A stretch of DNA of 64,000 nt from Flammula alnicola (lineage: Eukaryota > Basidiomycota > Agaricomycetes > Agaricales > Strophariaceae): positions 1 through 64,000 of the forward strand of contig JADNRV010000042.1 in NCBI GenBank assembly GCA_015499995.1, given 5' to 3'. Each line of letters opens with the position of its first letter. The first letter of the stretch is position 1. The notes under the pieces are model-generated. The model saw only the letters and a program-made list of their open reading frames with translations. It was not told the origin of the DNA and searched no databases. This document shows positions 12,413 to 24,413 of the stretch, piece after piece. The translations under genes were made by a program, and so were the position numbers.

Positions 12413-13764
12413 TCACGCACCGGCACTCCCCTTGATAAACATAAACCACGTAGGTAGAGGCCTAAGAGAGTCCTTGTTGACGCCTTCAATGCGACTCGCA
12501 AGATGTCCCGCGACCATCATGCAATCGAACTCCTCTCCATTATCGTCCAACTTGACGTCCACCTCACAAAATCCAATAGGCACATCTTGGGTATCGATGA
12601 GGGGATACTCGACGCCATCTAGCACCAGCCGCCGGATTGGTCCATCATCCGAATACAATGTCTTTTGTCCGTCTTTTCCTGACCCCGACAAGGACAAAGA
12701 GGGTCCCAGCCACTCTCCTTTGGGGCTCCACGCACAGAAGGCGGTGACCCACCCAGATAGATAGCTGGGTCCCGAGCCGCCGGGGTGGACGTGGCATATG
12801 CGGCTCCAGAAGTCTACATCTGGGGCGGTGTCAAACGAGTGCACGAATTGGGTGAATATGGGGCGGAGGAGAGCCGCCCATGCTTTGGGCTCGGCGCCAA
12901 AGCTGTCGAGCTTGTCTAGGCGCGCGAGGAGTTTTTCGTAGTCTGCTTTTTCGCCTTCGAGGGTGATGGAGGGTATGCCGCAGCGGAGAACCATTTTGTG
13001 GTTGAAGTAACTGGGGAAAAGGTGCGAGGGTGTAAGCGGAGATTATAATTTGATACAAGGGAGGCTGCGTACGCGCTTAATGTGGCCATCATCAAAACTG
13101 AGCACACGACAGTGTCGTTGTGCGTCGTCGTTGTGAAGTTTGGCAGAATCCAGTTTGTTAGTTCTTTATCGACGACCTAAGATGATTGGTGGGTTTAGAT
13201 GTTTATCGTATGAACATGGGGACGAACTTTTTTGTGCATTTCCTCTGTTAATCGATGCGCGAGGGCTCCGAAATTTGCGGTGTGTCGTGTCCCCAAGCCG
13301 ACCACGACTATTTCTTTCTTGCCTTCGAATGGAACAAACTGGGATCGGAGATCTTCTGCATGGGCGTTTATACTAATCACGACGATGAATACAATGAACG
13401 AGGCGTGGAGTTGAGGCGTACTAAAAGTTTAGTTGGCCAAGTACGGCCATCCATACGTCATCGGGTCTGATTGATGGCCATCGATGAGTTCGGAAGGTTT
13501 AAAAGATAATCCAGGCCCACCTGATAGTTAGATTATGGTGCTCGTTATAGGCCAGTGTAATAACGTCGACAAAGCCATTGCGTTCGGGCCTTATCTTTGA
13601 GAAATCGGGATCGATGAGCGAATGTTGAAGCAACTCCCCGCATCGGGTCTTCGAGCTCTTTTGTCCCAGGTACTCTTAAGGAGCGACTCGGCGGAAGTTA
13701 CTCGTATCTTTGATGCGTGGACGCGATTTGGAGAATGTGAGGCAACGTTGAACTGAATAGGCAT
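12413..13764 (-). CDS. DUF4419-domain protein
   Basis: Matches the fungal DUF4419 family, of unknown function. Exons on the minus strand: 13764-13521, 13466-13422, 13372-13228, 13176-13073 and 13010-12413. Spliced blocks: AYNEHHNLTIRPDDVWMAV, FYINAHAEDLRSQFVPFEGK, NWILPNFTTTTHNDTVVCSV, MATLSAYFNHKMVLRCGIPS, ITLEGEKADYEKLLARLDKL, LRPIFTQFVHSFD, and LPTWFMFIKG near the stop. Everything after the first exon keeps frame. Exon 1 (244 nt) needs 245 to join; the missing base fits CCC read as CC at the codons after SLLKST. Start: the ATG that opens MPIQFNVASH. Introns are 49-62 nt. No signal peptide or membrane segment is seen. Confidence 0.8.
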
Positions 13765-14614
13765 TTGGGAGGCGTCGATGTGTGAGTCAGGCTGTATTTA
13801 GGGAACAGGCACTCGTCTTCTTATATAGCTTACGTAGGATTCCTAACTGGAAGAAAGTCGGCCATCATTGCGAGCGAAGCGAGCATCATTCGAACTCTAA
13901 GGCTGCCAGGCAGACAAACAAAGCAAATCCATTTCCGAACGAAGCCTGCGCTCTGCTTTGTTCATTTCATATCTCTCTCGTTTCCTCCTCTATACTTCCA
14001 TATCTTCTACAGGAGTGCATTCAATGTATTCAATGGTTTGTGCAAAAAAAATCGGTTTGTGACCACCAACTAGGATGGCGCAGCGAGCCTCCCCGCAGCG
14101 GCGATCCTTATAAGTCGGACTCGTCGGATAAGTATTATGGACTGGAGCTCCTATGGGGTCCTGTGCATGGAAATGGCCTCAAATCAGCTATTTTTCTGGC
14201 CCAGATAACGGGCAGATGACAAGCCAAAAAGACAAATTTATAGAGATCGTCGTGTGGTCTGGCATCCGCAAACCATACCTTGACCATCAACCCTGAAAGG
14301 AAAGGAAATTTTAGTCCTCAAATTTGTTAAAGAGACAGGAACCGGACAAGAAGCTTCCCAGGACCTACCAGCCTGTACTATATGGTGCTGGCAGGTCTGT
14401 AACTGAATTGTAAATTGTAATTGGAGGCAGGAAGTTGGAGGCAGTGGTCTGAAAGCGGAATTATTGGGTGCGTGACCTAACGCGTAGCACGTGATGAGAA
14501 TTTGTTTGGGTGTGTCAACAAACGATGTTGAATCGATTTGGAATTCCGAACGCGTCCCTTCCTTATCCCCCATTTTCACCTCCTTTCCCGCTACTTTCTC
14601 TTTTCCCCTCCACA
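13765..14614. other. Divergent promoter region, no gene seen
   Basis: Lies between the 5' ends of the DUF4419 gene (minus) and the Lys/Ala/Pro-rich gene (plus), so it should hold both promoters. The leader just before 14615 is pyrimidine-rich (CCTTTCCC, CTTTTCCCCTCC), as is common in highly expressed fungal genes. No RNA gene recognised. Confidence 0.4.
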
Positions 14615-15379
14615 ATGCCTCGCAAAGCTGCTGCCTCCGCCGAAGAGTCTGGCGAATCCGCACCGGCGCCCCGTCGCTCGTCTCGCATCAAGGAGCAACC
14701 CAGGAGGAACCTGCTCCCAAGAAGGCCCCAGCGAAGCCCAGAGCGAAGAAGCAGACAAGGAAGCGCTGATAAGGAGGAAAAGCCCAACCGCCCGGGGAAA
14801 CAAGCGAAAGGCTGCAGAGGAGCCTAACGGCGCAACAGAGGGCGAAGAAGCGCCCGCAGCCAAAAAGGTTCGTTTTTTTTCGCGGACCTCGTTGAAGCAG
14901 AGATACTGAGACAATTGGCATTATTTTCAGGCCAACCTGCTTCCAAGGCCAAACCCGCATCTACTAAGCCTGCTTCAAGGCTGCTGCTAAGCCAGCGTCC
15001 AAAGCGTCTGTGAAGCCAGCTTCCAAGCCTCAGCCAAACCCGCATCCAAGGCCGCGAAGCCAGCATCTCGTGCTGCCTCAGCGAAGCCTGCCTCACGAGC
15101 AGGGTCGAAAAAACCTGCATCCAAGGTTTGTTTCGCGCTTCAATTAAACTCTCGCTCCCACAAATTCCTGGCGTGGACGTGCTGCTTGAACATGAGGCTG
15201 ACGATATGACGTTCTCTAGGCTGAAGCCCAACAACCCGCCGCCGCGGAGCGCTAAGGTTGATGAAACCATTGCTGAAGAACCTGAGGCAGAGGCTGCTGC
15301 CGCCACAGTTCGTACTTTCCCTTAATCGTCTGAGAGCTTCACAGTCTGACGTTGTCCGTCGTTTCGCGTTCAGGCTTGA
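14615..15379 (+). CDS. Lys/Ala/Pro-rich basic protein (several single-base frame breaks)
   Basis: Starts MPRKAAASAEESGESAPAPR then RRSSRIKEQP, a basic, chromatin-like N-terminus. Next comes a low-complexity stretch of PAPKKAPAKPRAKK and NKRKAAEEPNGATEGEEAP. An intron follows (donor about 14868, acceptor about 14930), then repeats of KPASKA and AAKPASR. A second intron ends near 15221, the next exon reads AKVDETIAEEPEAEAAAAT, and a last splice gives a stop at 15379. At least four frame changes are needed, each explained by one base lost from a run (CCCC to CCC, GG to G, CC to C, TT to T). The composition suggests a DNA-binding or histone-like nuclear protein, but no domain is recognised. The clean repeat logic across breaks argues for assembly error rather than decay. 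Confidence 0.55.
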
Positions 15380-17982
15380 CCTCGTCAGTAATTCTTGCAT
15401 TTTGCGTCACCGTCTCGCCTTTCTTCATTTATGCCGACCTCCCTTCCCCGAAAGTGTGCCAGCCCAGACCCTCCTTCCTTGAACAGTAGGCTGGCGACGT
15501 GGTTAACAAATCCGCGATGTATCATCTCAACCTTCCTCTCTTGGTGTACTGCATGTGGCATATCTATTATTACGAAACGAAACACAACCGGTTCTGCGTC
15601 GAAATCACGCCTTCACTTCTTGATCAATGATTCAAAACTCCTGTTCGTCGTGCTATCGTTGTCTGCTACTCTCTGGTCCCTCTCCTTCCAACCCCTTTAT
15701 ATCACTACGATTTCTCTAAGTTTATCTACATCTTTTACTCGCCTTCTTGCTTTCGATGTTGTTGTCGGTAATCTCCAAGTGTGTACACAAAGCTGTATGT
15801 CCTGTTGTATGACTGTACGTGTACATTCGAGCCAGGTGGGGGCATATGTACATTGTACTCGACCGATTATCGTTTTACTATTCTAGCCTTATAGTTTTTC
15901 CTTCAATTTATTTCCCCCTCCTCTTGTTTTCGGCGTCCCCCCATCTTCCTCAATGACGAATTATTTTATTCCACCTTGCTTTCTCTTTTTTCCTCCCCTT
16001 CTCCCCTTGTACGTATAGCTTTTCGGATCCGCGCCCTCGCTACCCACAGCCTCGTACCTTCTGCCGCGTGCGCATGCGCGTAGTAGGTGTGTGGCAACTG
16101 TTAGTTGTCGACCGTGCTCAGTATACTTTTTCTTTTGTAGTTGGCAAAACCCTCTGGCCGTCCGGGGAGGCTCGTTCCTATGGTCTTTTCTTGGGTGCGC
16201 GGGATGGCGTCGGCTCCCTCTTTTCAGGTCCATCTCTCTTCTGTGAATATATATGATTTTTATGGCTCGTATCCTCAATTGCTTTGCTTGTCTGCTCTTG
16301 TGCCTCGGAATATCGGGGAACGTGGAACGTGGCGTGATTCTGTGCTTTGTCTGACTGTCGCCTGCAGGTTGCCCACTTCTGTAAGAGACGAAGGTGCGTC
16401 TATCTCGTTGCTCCGGATAAGTGAAGTCAAACTGACACTTTCCTTTCGGTTTCTTCAGTCGGAATGTTGTGCATATGGTATGAAACATGTGGCATCCGTG
16501 ACATAGACCTTTAAATGCTTGAAACTCTCCCCTCGCATGGAGCCTCAAGACAGTAACGGTCCTCCAAACACCTGTTCGTGTGATATTTTTGTCTGTGCCT
16601 TTCGGATCCTCTTCCCAATCCCTCTTTTCTTATTACGCACCTTCATCCCTGACAGAAGACGGAGCTCAGCGGGGGACGACCTGCTATCGTGTGTGTCTCA
16701 TGACTTCTTGTTAGAGGGAGCGGCCGGCAGGTGGCTAAATCTCACGGCTCGCATTAAACCACAAAAATCCAAATGTCGCTGACAGGCCCCATACCACTAT
16801 GCATCGTGTTATACTAGTACGTAAGTGTCGTGGCTTCTTACCCGGGTCCTGCGTCATCTCTCGTTTTATGGCAATTCTTACTGGTTTCTGGGATTTGGAT
16901 AGGACGGGAACGTGGCGTTTTTGGGGTTCGTTCGTGTCTTGGGAAATCCGCGTCGCGGCATGACAGGGGATGGGCCGATGTCAATCAACGGTATTATGCG
17001 AACTTGTATTGCCACTACTGGAAATGTTGGTTAATCACATTGGTAAGTGGGTCCGTGTTGCTTGATGAGAATAAGTTAAAATGGATTCAAGCACATTTTT
17101 CACAGATACGTACTAATATGGATATATGGGAAGGACTCGACGGCTTGGCTCATTGCTGCAAAGTAAGCGAGATATTTTGTGTGCAAGACAGGTGGATATG
17201 AGCTGAGCGATTTTCGATGGTAGATCCTGGCGGACCAAGGAAACACAACCTGGATATTTTCTTTCGATGAATATCCACATATTCACATTCCAACGCTTCA
17301 CAGCACTTACCGCTCGGCCGGACGCTTGCGGCAGCGTAGAATTCACGATAACTGTGAACTGCAGCTGACCTTCATATACATGGCCTCAAAGGCGTCAGAA
17401 TTGCATGCACTGCTACCAGTCGAATGTGAACTGACCATTATAGAGACGCTTCATATGACCTTTCGATGCATATGCGGCGATTCACTAGGCTCGAAATGCT
17501 CTGGAACACGATGTCTGTGGTAAAGTATAGATACAACGAAACGATGAGCGACTGACGTTCACAGCATATAGGCGGGTTTCCTATAACTACGCCAAGAGCA
17601 CTCTTCTAAGTTCTTCCTGGACTTCGTCTGTACGCACGTATCCTACATCCTCATATACGTGTAGTTCCCTGACCGTCACTTGCTTGGAAAATAGAGCCCC
17701 CCAGCACCCATCGTCATTATCGTCTGATGTCCTCCTCGTCTGGAAGCATTCCCGTGGGATATGTGCTGCGTCATACCTGAGGAGGTGAATGGACGTTCCA
17801 CCATCTACGTCCAGCAGGTCAGTCGAGATCTCAGGTTAGTTGCGATTATCGTGCTCGAGGAAAGCTAAAGCTCACCTGCTCTATCCAGTTAGACATTCCA
17901 CTTAAGCCCATAAATGGGAGTTGTTCGTCATCTATTCATCGATGAAAATGGTTGTCAAGCACTCGCTGGGTATAGTCAGTGC
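15380..17982. other. Gene-poor stretch
   Basis: 2.6 kb with no coding region I can support. The longest ORF (minus, 15961-16548, 195 residues) is very basic and lies opposite a pyrimidine-rich strand, so it looks spurious. Plus-strand ORFs at 16141-16506 and 16830-17201 have no conserved motif. Sequence near 15900-16020 is strongly C/T-rich. Confidence 0.4.
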
Positions 17983-19124
17983 TTACCTCCATCCCCCATC
18001 CTGGCACGCTCCCTGCCTGATATCAACATACGACGCGTGGTGGACACCATTGGCTCTTGGATGACCACGGGTGCTATTCGACGAAACATCCATGTGATCG
18101 CTGACACTGACATTGACCCTGTGGTTGTTAAAACTGTTCTGAATGTTCACCCCTACTCTAGTGTTGCTGCTGCCTCTACGACGATTGGGGGAACTTCTCC
18201 GACGTGTGGGAGGAGGAGGTGGTGGCGGGCCGTTATTATACCGCGGAGGATGTCCGCCTTCGTCTTCGACTCGAAGATTGTCATCATCCCGCCAGTCTCT
18301 TGGAGGAGGCCTGCTGCTCGTACCATCGCGACTACTACTCAGGGTGCTCTCGGCGTCGGACCATAAATCAGAGCCCTGGCTAGTTTGATTACCGTCTGTG
18401 GTCTCTGCAACACCAAATTGGCGCCGGAGGCGTTGACAGTGGACGTTATTATGCGAGCAGGCATATGCTGCATGATATCTTGTCCCATCATCGAAGATGT
18501 AGTCCTCTACCACGTATCCCGGGCAACTTGGTTGCGCAGCTGCTGCAGGCTGGGCATCAGTCTGGGCCTCGCGCTCGTCGCGCTGGTGTGGGTTTCCTGT
18601 AACCATTCCAGGAGCGGCTGCTATACGGCGCGTTGCTTCCGAGGCGGTGGTCTGTTGCCGTCTCTGCGAAAGTCATGGTCGGAATTGGAATCGTCTCCAG
18701 ACGTGGCGGACGAATCACTACTATCCGGGGAGTAGGGCGTGTAGGAGACTCTATTGGTGTTGCCCACGCCAAAGGCGCTCACGTTGCTAACACCGTGGCT
18801 GTTGGTCATGGTTACGCCTCCTCTGGTTCGTTGTCTATGTCCGCCTTCAGCATTAGGCGGAAGCGGGGGCTCAGCATGCCTGGCTTCCGTTGTTCCTTGC
18901 GCCGTCCTGTGTGAAGAACGCGGAGATTGAGGGGGTCTCACTTGCTGAGGTGGCATCGGTGGAAGCGGGTGGTTATAGCTATGAGTAGAAGCTCTACGCC
19001 GAGGGTGCTCTACACCGTCGTCGTAGGAGTAATCGTGCTGAGGATAAGGAGTGCGTCTGTCATCAGGATCAAAGCTGTCCCAGCTTTCCCGATAATCGTA
19101 CTCGTAATCTCTCCTGTTCGACAT
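17983..19124 (-). CDS. CPGYV-family protein A (disordered, Cys/His motif)
   Basis: Uncharacterised protein related to the four loci in the 32-50 kb inverted repeat. Starts MSNRRDYEYDYRESWDSFDP, then a long Pro/Arg/Ser-rich disordered region. A motif TNSHGVSNVSAFGVGNTN follows, then CPGYVVEDYIFDDGTRY with CSHNNVHC, and a Pro-rich tail (seven-Pro run) with a second Asn/Ser/Val motif (NIQNSFNNHRVNVSVSDHMD). The N-terminal ORF (18621-19124) and C-terminal ORF (17983-18606) join if one base is restored near 18645 (CC read as C before GCAGAGACGG). The first half of the Cys domain seen in other copies is absent, leaving CPGYV-x-CSH-x-C. The conserved Cys/His suggest metal binding; that is inference. 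Confidence 0.6.
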
Positions 19125-19695
19125 GGGGGTAGAACTGAGGGGGAATAATAATCAGAGGTACTGAGGGAAGATCCTGCAAGCCTAACCAATTTCGCCTTAT
19201 AAGTATTCAGCCTCGTGTTGTGGGCCAGGATTGTCTTGATAAATTATTTCTGGCGGTTCCCGCTCTACAGTTCGCATCGGGGATATGTGCGATGCCCACG
19301 TATCGCCTGCAATGACTCAAGCAGATTTGTTACCGTATATGAAAGTGGAGTCGGTTCCATGCTTGATGATCGTCCCCCGGGAAGCACCACTCATGGCAAG
19401 CTCGTGTATGTGGCACAGCTTTCGCATTCAGTCACAGAAAAGGAATTGTGTTGCAAACATGGCGACTCGCCACATAAGCGCCCTCTGCCCAGGTGCTGCC
19501 GCATCAATGATATCAGCGATGATCGGTATCGCTTAGCACCGACTTGCAGCCTGCAAGCGTATTATCCCCTTGACCCAGGATAGTCTAAACGTCTCTTATG
19601 TCATATTTATTGTCATTGTTTTCCGCATTGGCTCACAAGGGGCAATGAAATTCCAGTGAAAGATTCAAGTGAGAACGCAGCTACTGACGTTGTCG
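19125..19695. other. Intergenic between two minus-strand genes
   Basis: Promoter side of the CPGYV gene A and 3' side of YWP copy 3. No coding sequence supported; plus-strand ORFs at 19215-19583 show no conserved features. Confidence 0.4.
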
Positions 19696-20635
19696 TCATA
19701 CAGAAAGATAGATTTCGAGATCCACGCTTTTCACCCAATTTACCCATGCAGGATACTGCATAAACCGATGATAAAATTTCTGCCCTTTGAAAAGCAATGC
19801 TGATGAAGCTCACCTGTGCTCTCGCTAATACTGCAATCCTATCTCCTGCTTGCAAAGAACGAACGAATCCAACACCCAACTTACTCCCTGTAGCTTGAAA
19901 ATGGGCCTCCTCGTCGACCTCTTCATTTAGGTCTCTCGTCCAGACAACTTCGTGGAGTCTGTATTCTCGAGATGCCCGAGCGTTCCTCTGGATGTCCCAT
20001 ACGTCTGACTCCATGTTAGGATTCTTGACAGTGATGAGGGTTGGACCTTTCGTGGGCGTAGTGCTTCCAAACCACCCGAAGAACCATTGGGTAGGAGGAA
20101 TTTCGATATCCCAGTGACCAATCGGACCTCGCTTGGATCTTCTCTCGCGAATACTAAGTGCTTGTCGAATTTTTGCTTCATCGTCGCTTCCTTCACTGTA
20201 CTCGTCTTTGAAGTCCCGGACTATCGCTGCTTCGAACCACGTCCAAGAACCCTGATATGGCCCTGCTTCAAAAGAGGTCAAACCATCCCAGCTCAAAGCC
20301 GACTTCAACAAACGCACCTGGGAATCCTCCCCGCCCCATCCCTGGTCATGGCTCTCGATCTTGAACAAACTTTCATTATCGTCATCGAAGCGTCTTGAAT
20401 CTCTGGAATCTTGGGTGATAGAGGCAGCATTGCTTAGCGATATTATCGAATCCGTGGCTGGCGCTGACCATCAGCTCCGAGACAGGTTCGTATCTGCAGG
20501 AGACTTTGGGCCAGTACTGAGCGTATCGAGAATTTGGTTCGCCAGTTCCGCTGGCAGGTACTCCAGAAGATAGCCTCTCACGTCAAACACATCTTGTGGA
20601 GTCAAGACCTCTTCCCTCTGGTTATTCGGAGCCAT
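19696..20635 (-). CDS. YWP-family protein, copy 3 (frame-broken)
   Basis: Starts MAPNNQREEVLTPQDVFDV, then YLPAELANQILDT, where the frame breaks. One restored base (ACGGCT read as ACGCT) gives AQYWPKVSCRYEP. A second frame change of opposite sense is needed before FKIESHDQGW. From there the frame is open: PYQGSWTWFEAAIVRDF, ESDVWDIQRNARA, ATGSKLGVGFVRSLQAGDRI, ARAQ, then an intron at 19813-19756 and a final exon YPAWVNWVKSVDLEIYLSV with stop at 19696. It is closely related to copy 2 but has an extra Arg/Lys and Trp-rich loop (IEIPPTQWFFGWFG). It could be a pseudogene or sequencing-damaged. Confidence 0.55.
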
Positions 20636-21956
20636 ATTTAACCTAAGTGTCGTAGGTGGGGTATTATAGGCTTAGGGCGCTGGATAGTGGTGGTGGTAGC
20701 ATTTGAAGCGTGTGGCCGATGATCGGGACATCGTTGTGCTCGGAAATTCCACGGAATGGGATATTTATACACCAACCTACAAACACTACATTTACAAGGC
20801 TAGTACTAACATCACAAATTCGCTACAGCAGGCCAATCTGACCGGCGGCGTGAGTGCTCGGGAACGCGTCGAAGCAGCGCCCGTGAGCCATATTGTAATC
20901 TAATCTAATCTACGCGGTCACTACGCACTTTTCGCTTCTTTCTTCTCTTTCTTCTTATTTTTTTTTTACTCCTACGATGGTCTATCTCAATCCTTTGTTC
21001 AAATTTCTTTGAAGCCCAATACTTATATCCCTCAATCACCTGGCGTCATGGTGCCAATTATGAAGCGATGCGAGGGGTCACGTATTGGCCACGTCAAGCC
21101 TCAAGGAGGCTTCGCCGCCTCCAGCTCACGCTCTCTGAATTGTCTCACTGTGATTAGATCCGACATTCTTCCCGTAAGTAAAGCAATTTATTTCTCTTGC
21201 GGAACCTGGGTTGGGGCGTTGACATTGGCCTTGTCGTAGTATGGAATGAAAGATTCTAAACGAAGGAACCTCCGGTAAGACTTTTTCAAGGAATTTCCAG
21301 TGGGAGCTTTTCGTTGTACATAGCCTGACTCGATCCCAACAGGCTAGGCCTTACTGCAATCCGACACGTTCGTGATTGGGATGGCGACCGATACATTCTC
21401 TTGGCGACATATCCCACCCTGCTGACAATCTGCAGGGCGAGGACAGAGTTTTTGTTCCTTTTGGCATCGAACGATATCGAAATTTCAAGGGCATGAACAA
21501 TGGCGCGTACGCATCCCAGTCTATGCGTAATATGGAACTAACCTCTTTTACAAAGAGATAAAAGGGACGCGTATCACTGCCACATGGAAAGCGCACTCTG
21601 CATTCTTCTGACGACGACGCAGCAGCGCTCGCATCTAACATCTCACTAGTACTCTGCCGCACACCTTTCCGCCGCAGTGAACGTCTGATGCGGTTAAATC
21701 CAAGTGACGGCCATTTGATGTAATCAACACTGACCCTGACAGTTCGACAATTTGAATTGGCGTGTAGCGGCAGATCACTCGCAATATTGCTCTAAATGAT
21801 CTCGACCTCATCGACCGTGGTAAAGGATTTCGACACTTTACTTCATCATAGCTCAGAGGCATAGGCGAGCGGCCGCTCCAAGAGGTATAAAATGTACCAG
21901 GTGAAGTCCTTGAAAATTCGTCCGCAGCTGCTCAAGTTCCTTGACTTTCTGCAACG
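20636..21956. other. Divergent promoter region; upstream block shared with 24.2 kb
   Basis: Bases 20636-20790 (promoter of YWP copy 3) resemble 24170-24320 upstream of YWP copy 4: both carry TTTGAAGCGTGTGGC and a TATTTATACA box in matching order. No gene is supported between 20800 and 21880. The end is the promoter of the FAD oxidase gene. Confidence 0.5.
21886..21892 (+). promoter_or_regulatory. TATA box of FAD oxidase gene
   Basis: TATAAAA 65-71 bases upstream of the start codon of the oxidase gene, in the context GAGGTATAAAATG. Confidence 0.5.
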
Positions 21957-23742
21957 ATGGGATCGTTCACAGCGAAGCGCTTGTCTCTCGTATCTGCTCT
22001 TCTTTCACTCGCATCCAGAGCATCAGCTGTGAGGTACCTCGGTACCTGCAAACAAATTGAGCGCAGCATTTCCCCTGCTTCAGCTGTTTTCTATCCTGGT
22101 TAGTATCTTGAATGATTTTCCTTTTACTGGACTTGAAGTTGACCTTCACTTCTATCATGATCAGGATCATCGCAATATGCGGCCGATATCTTCCATGCCT
22201 ATTCATCAAGCTCCCAGAATGCGACTTGTAGTGTAGAACCTGCAACTCCCCAGGATGCGGCGATGATCGTAAGCCGCGTATTTTTGGAGTTCTTCGCTCG
22301 ATTTTTCTCATTATTTTTAACAGTTAAAGATTGTCGGCAACACACGTACCCCTTACGCCGTCAAATCTGGCGGACACACCACCAACCCGGGCTGGAGCTC
22401 TACCCCTGGAGTCCAAATTGCGCTGTCCCGCTTCAACGGGGTAGTCTACAATGCTACAGCCGGAACAGCCCGAGTTGGTACTGGTCAGAAGTCGGAGGAG
22501 GCATACCATGCACTGGAGCCTTTCAATGTCTCTATTGCTGCGGGTCGTGTTTCCGGGGTCGGTGTCGGTGGATTCACCCTCGGAGGAGGCTACTCTTGGC
22601 TTACAAACCAAGTTGGTGTGTCTTGCGATACCGTCGTCGCCTTTGAGGTGGCTCTTCCCACTGGCAAGGTGGTGACCGCCACAAACACCTCTAATGCTGA
22701 TCTCTTCTTCGGTCTCAAGGTGCGATATTCCTATAATCTTGTCCCTAATTTCGCTCACAAATATATATGATTAGGGAGGAGGAAACAACTTCGGCGTTGT
22801 CACCGCTATTACCTACAAAGTTGTCGAGCAGCCTGCTGTTTGGGGAGGACTGGTCGTTGTAAACGGAACTGATAACATCGCCAACCTCTCCCAAGCGGTT
22901 AGCCAATTCCAGGATAACAACACCAACCCTAAGGCTGTCATCGGTGTCACATACGGTTTTAACCCGTCATTCGGAGGTATGCCTTACGCATTGCGGCCCT
23001 TAGAAGTACAAGAACTAACATATAACTTCCTTCAGGTCTCTTTGTCTCTGTCTTCTACTACTACCACGGACCATCTCCTCCTGCCGGCACCTTTGATCAA
23101 CTTCTTGCCGTCCCTGCAATCTCATCGTCGATCTCTGTCACTACTCTCACTAATCTAGTAAGCGCGTTTAACGGTCCTGGGATTGCTCCCAGGGCTCTCT
23201 GGCGCTCGATCTCCATCCAGAACTACACCATCCCTGTCCTCAATGAGATCGCGAACCAAGTCTCTGTAAGTTGATGAACATAGCTTCGTTATTTCCGTCT
23301 TTAACCGCCTTCGTATTTTCTCCAGATACACGGCGCGACTGCATGGAACCACTCTGCTATTCTGTTCACCTTGGCTGTCGAGCCACTTCTTCCCGATATC
23401 TTCAGCCATCAGCCCAACGGCCCCGCTGCGTATTTTCACACTGCTGGAAATTTCTTTGCGCCCTCAATCGTTGGTATATCCTGGACTGACGCAACAGAGG
23501 ACTCGTTCTTCTTCGACCTCTTGAAGACGGTCGACGTCAACGTCCGTGACTTCGCTGCCTCTGCAGCCGGTGGATTACAGCCCGTCGAGCCACCTGTTGG
23601 TATTCTCTACCCCAACTATGCTTCATATGACACACCCACCTCCCTTCTTTTTGGATCCAACCTGCCCAAGCTGAGGTTGATTCAGAAGAAGTATGATCCC
23701 CGGGGTGTCACTAACCTGACCCACGGGTGGAAGTTTTTCTGA
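21957..23742 (+). CDS. Secreted FAD-linked oxidase (PCMH/VAO family, BBE-like C-terminus)
   Basis: Flavin-dependent oxidase of the berberine-bridge/oligosaccharide-oxidase type. Six exons (21957-22098, 22165-22268, 22324-22719, 22775-22976, 23036-23265, 23326-23742) sum to 1491 nt, 496 residues, no frame break. The N-terminus is a secretion signal (LSLVSALLSLASRASA). The FAD domain has VKSGGHTTNPGW, where His100 is the expected 8-alpha-histidyl FAD site. It also has RVSGVGVGGFTLGGGYSW, and GGGNNFGVVT. The C-terminus YDPRGVTNLTHGWKFF is the BBE-like end. The position that is Cys in bicovalent members appears as Ser/Val here (GRVSGVGVGG), so FAD is probably attached through His only. Several NxT/NxS glycosylation sites are seen. 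Substrate unknown; a tyrosinase gene lies 0.7 kb downstream on the other strand. Confidence 0.88.
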
Positions 23743-23926
23743 GGTAGTAGACCTTGTCATTTTATATTAATAAAAGCATATGTTATTGCCTCATTCGCAT
23801 CTACCATACATTAAGTATTTACCTTGCAATCATTATGCATTTTAAATTTAAATGCTTAGGACTTTTCGTTTCGCTAGTTCTTGTCAGTAATTGAACTGAC
23901 TGGTTCCGACTTTCGAATAAGTTCCG

Positions 23927-24169
23927 CTAAATACTAATTAGCCTGGGACTGGCAGCTGGATTTCTTAATGTCGTAGTGGTATTGTTGGACCTGTCGCTGG
24001 CGCTGAATATCCGCTGTAAAAAAAGTTCGTATTTGCAGGAAACTTTGGGCCAGTACTGAGCCTCGTCGAGGATCTGGCCATGGTTTGCAAGTCCCGTTGG
24101 CACGTACCCTCGCACATTAACACATCCTGTGAAGTCAAAATCTCGTCCTGTTGGTTATCCGAAAACCAT
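23927..24169 (-). pseudogene. YWP-family fragment, copy 4
   Basis: The ATG at 24169 is followed by a stop after MVFG. The frame then reads VNVRGYVPTGLANHGQILDE and AQYWPKVSCKYELF, the same N-terminal block as copies 1-3. Sequence after that diverges and stops at 23927, with no later family blocks. The upstream 150 bases match the promoter of copy 3, so this looks like a truncated partial duplicate of copy 3 on the same strand. The FAD oxidase gene lies between the two. Confidence 0.7.
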
Positions 24170-24413
24170 ATTTAACCAAACGTGATTGAGCTTGCTAGGC
24201 TAGGTGTAACGTAAAATGTAGCGCGAGTGCTGGGTTGTGGTGTAGTGGTTTGAAGCGTGTGGCGGATCATGATATCATTGTATTCGGACATCAGAAACTG
24301 TATTTATACACGAAACAACAAGTGGTACATTCAAAAGGCAAGGTATGATGATTGTTAGTACAATTTCCGTACAAGTTACGTTCAATTCAGCATTTTACAA
24401 GAGGATACTAAAG

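Noticed and set aside
13860..14110. Possible tRNA or structured RNA (GCGAGCGAAGCGAGC, short hairpins)
   Set aside because: No acceptor stem, anticodon arm or T-loop set could be assembled. No tRNA was found elsewhere in the window either.
15961..16548. 195-residue minus-strand ORF
   Set aside because: Very basic composition antisense to a pyrimidine-rich strand, no motif and no intron logic; judged spurious.
380..20560. Programmed frameshift: YWP copies 1 and 3 both break at the codon before YWP
   Set aside because: The intact copy 2 needs no shift, the two sites do not share a slippery heptamer, and both breaks are explained by one base lost from a CC or GG run, as in many unrelated genes here.
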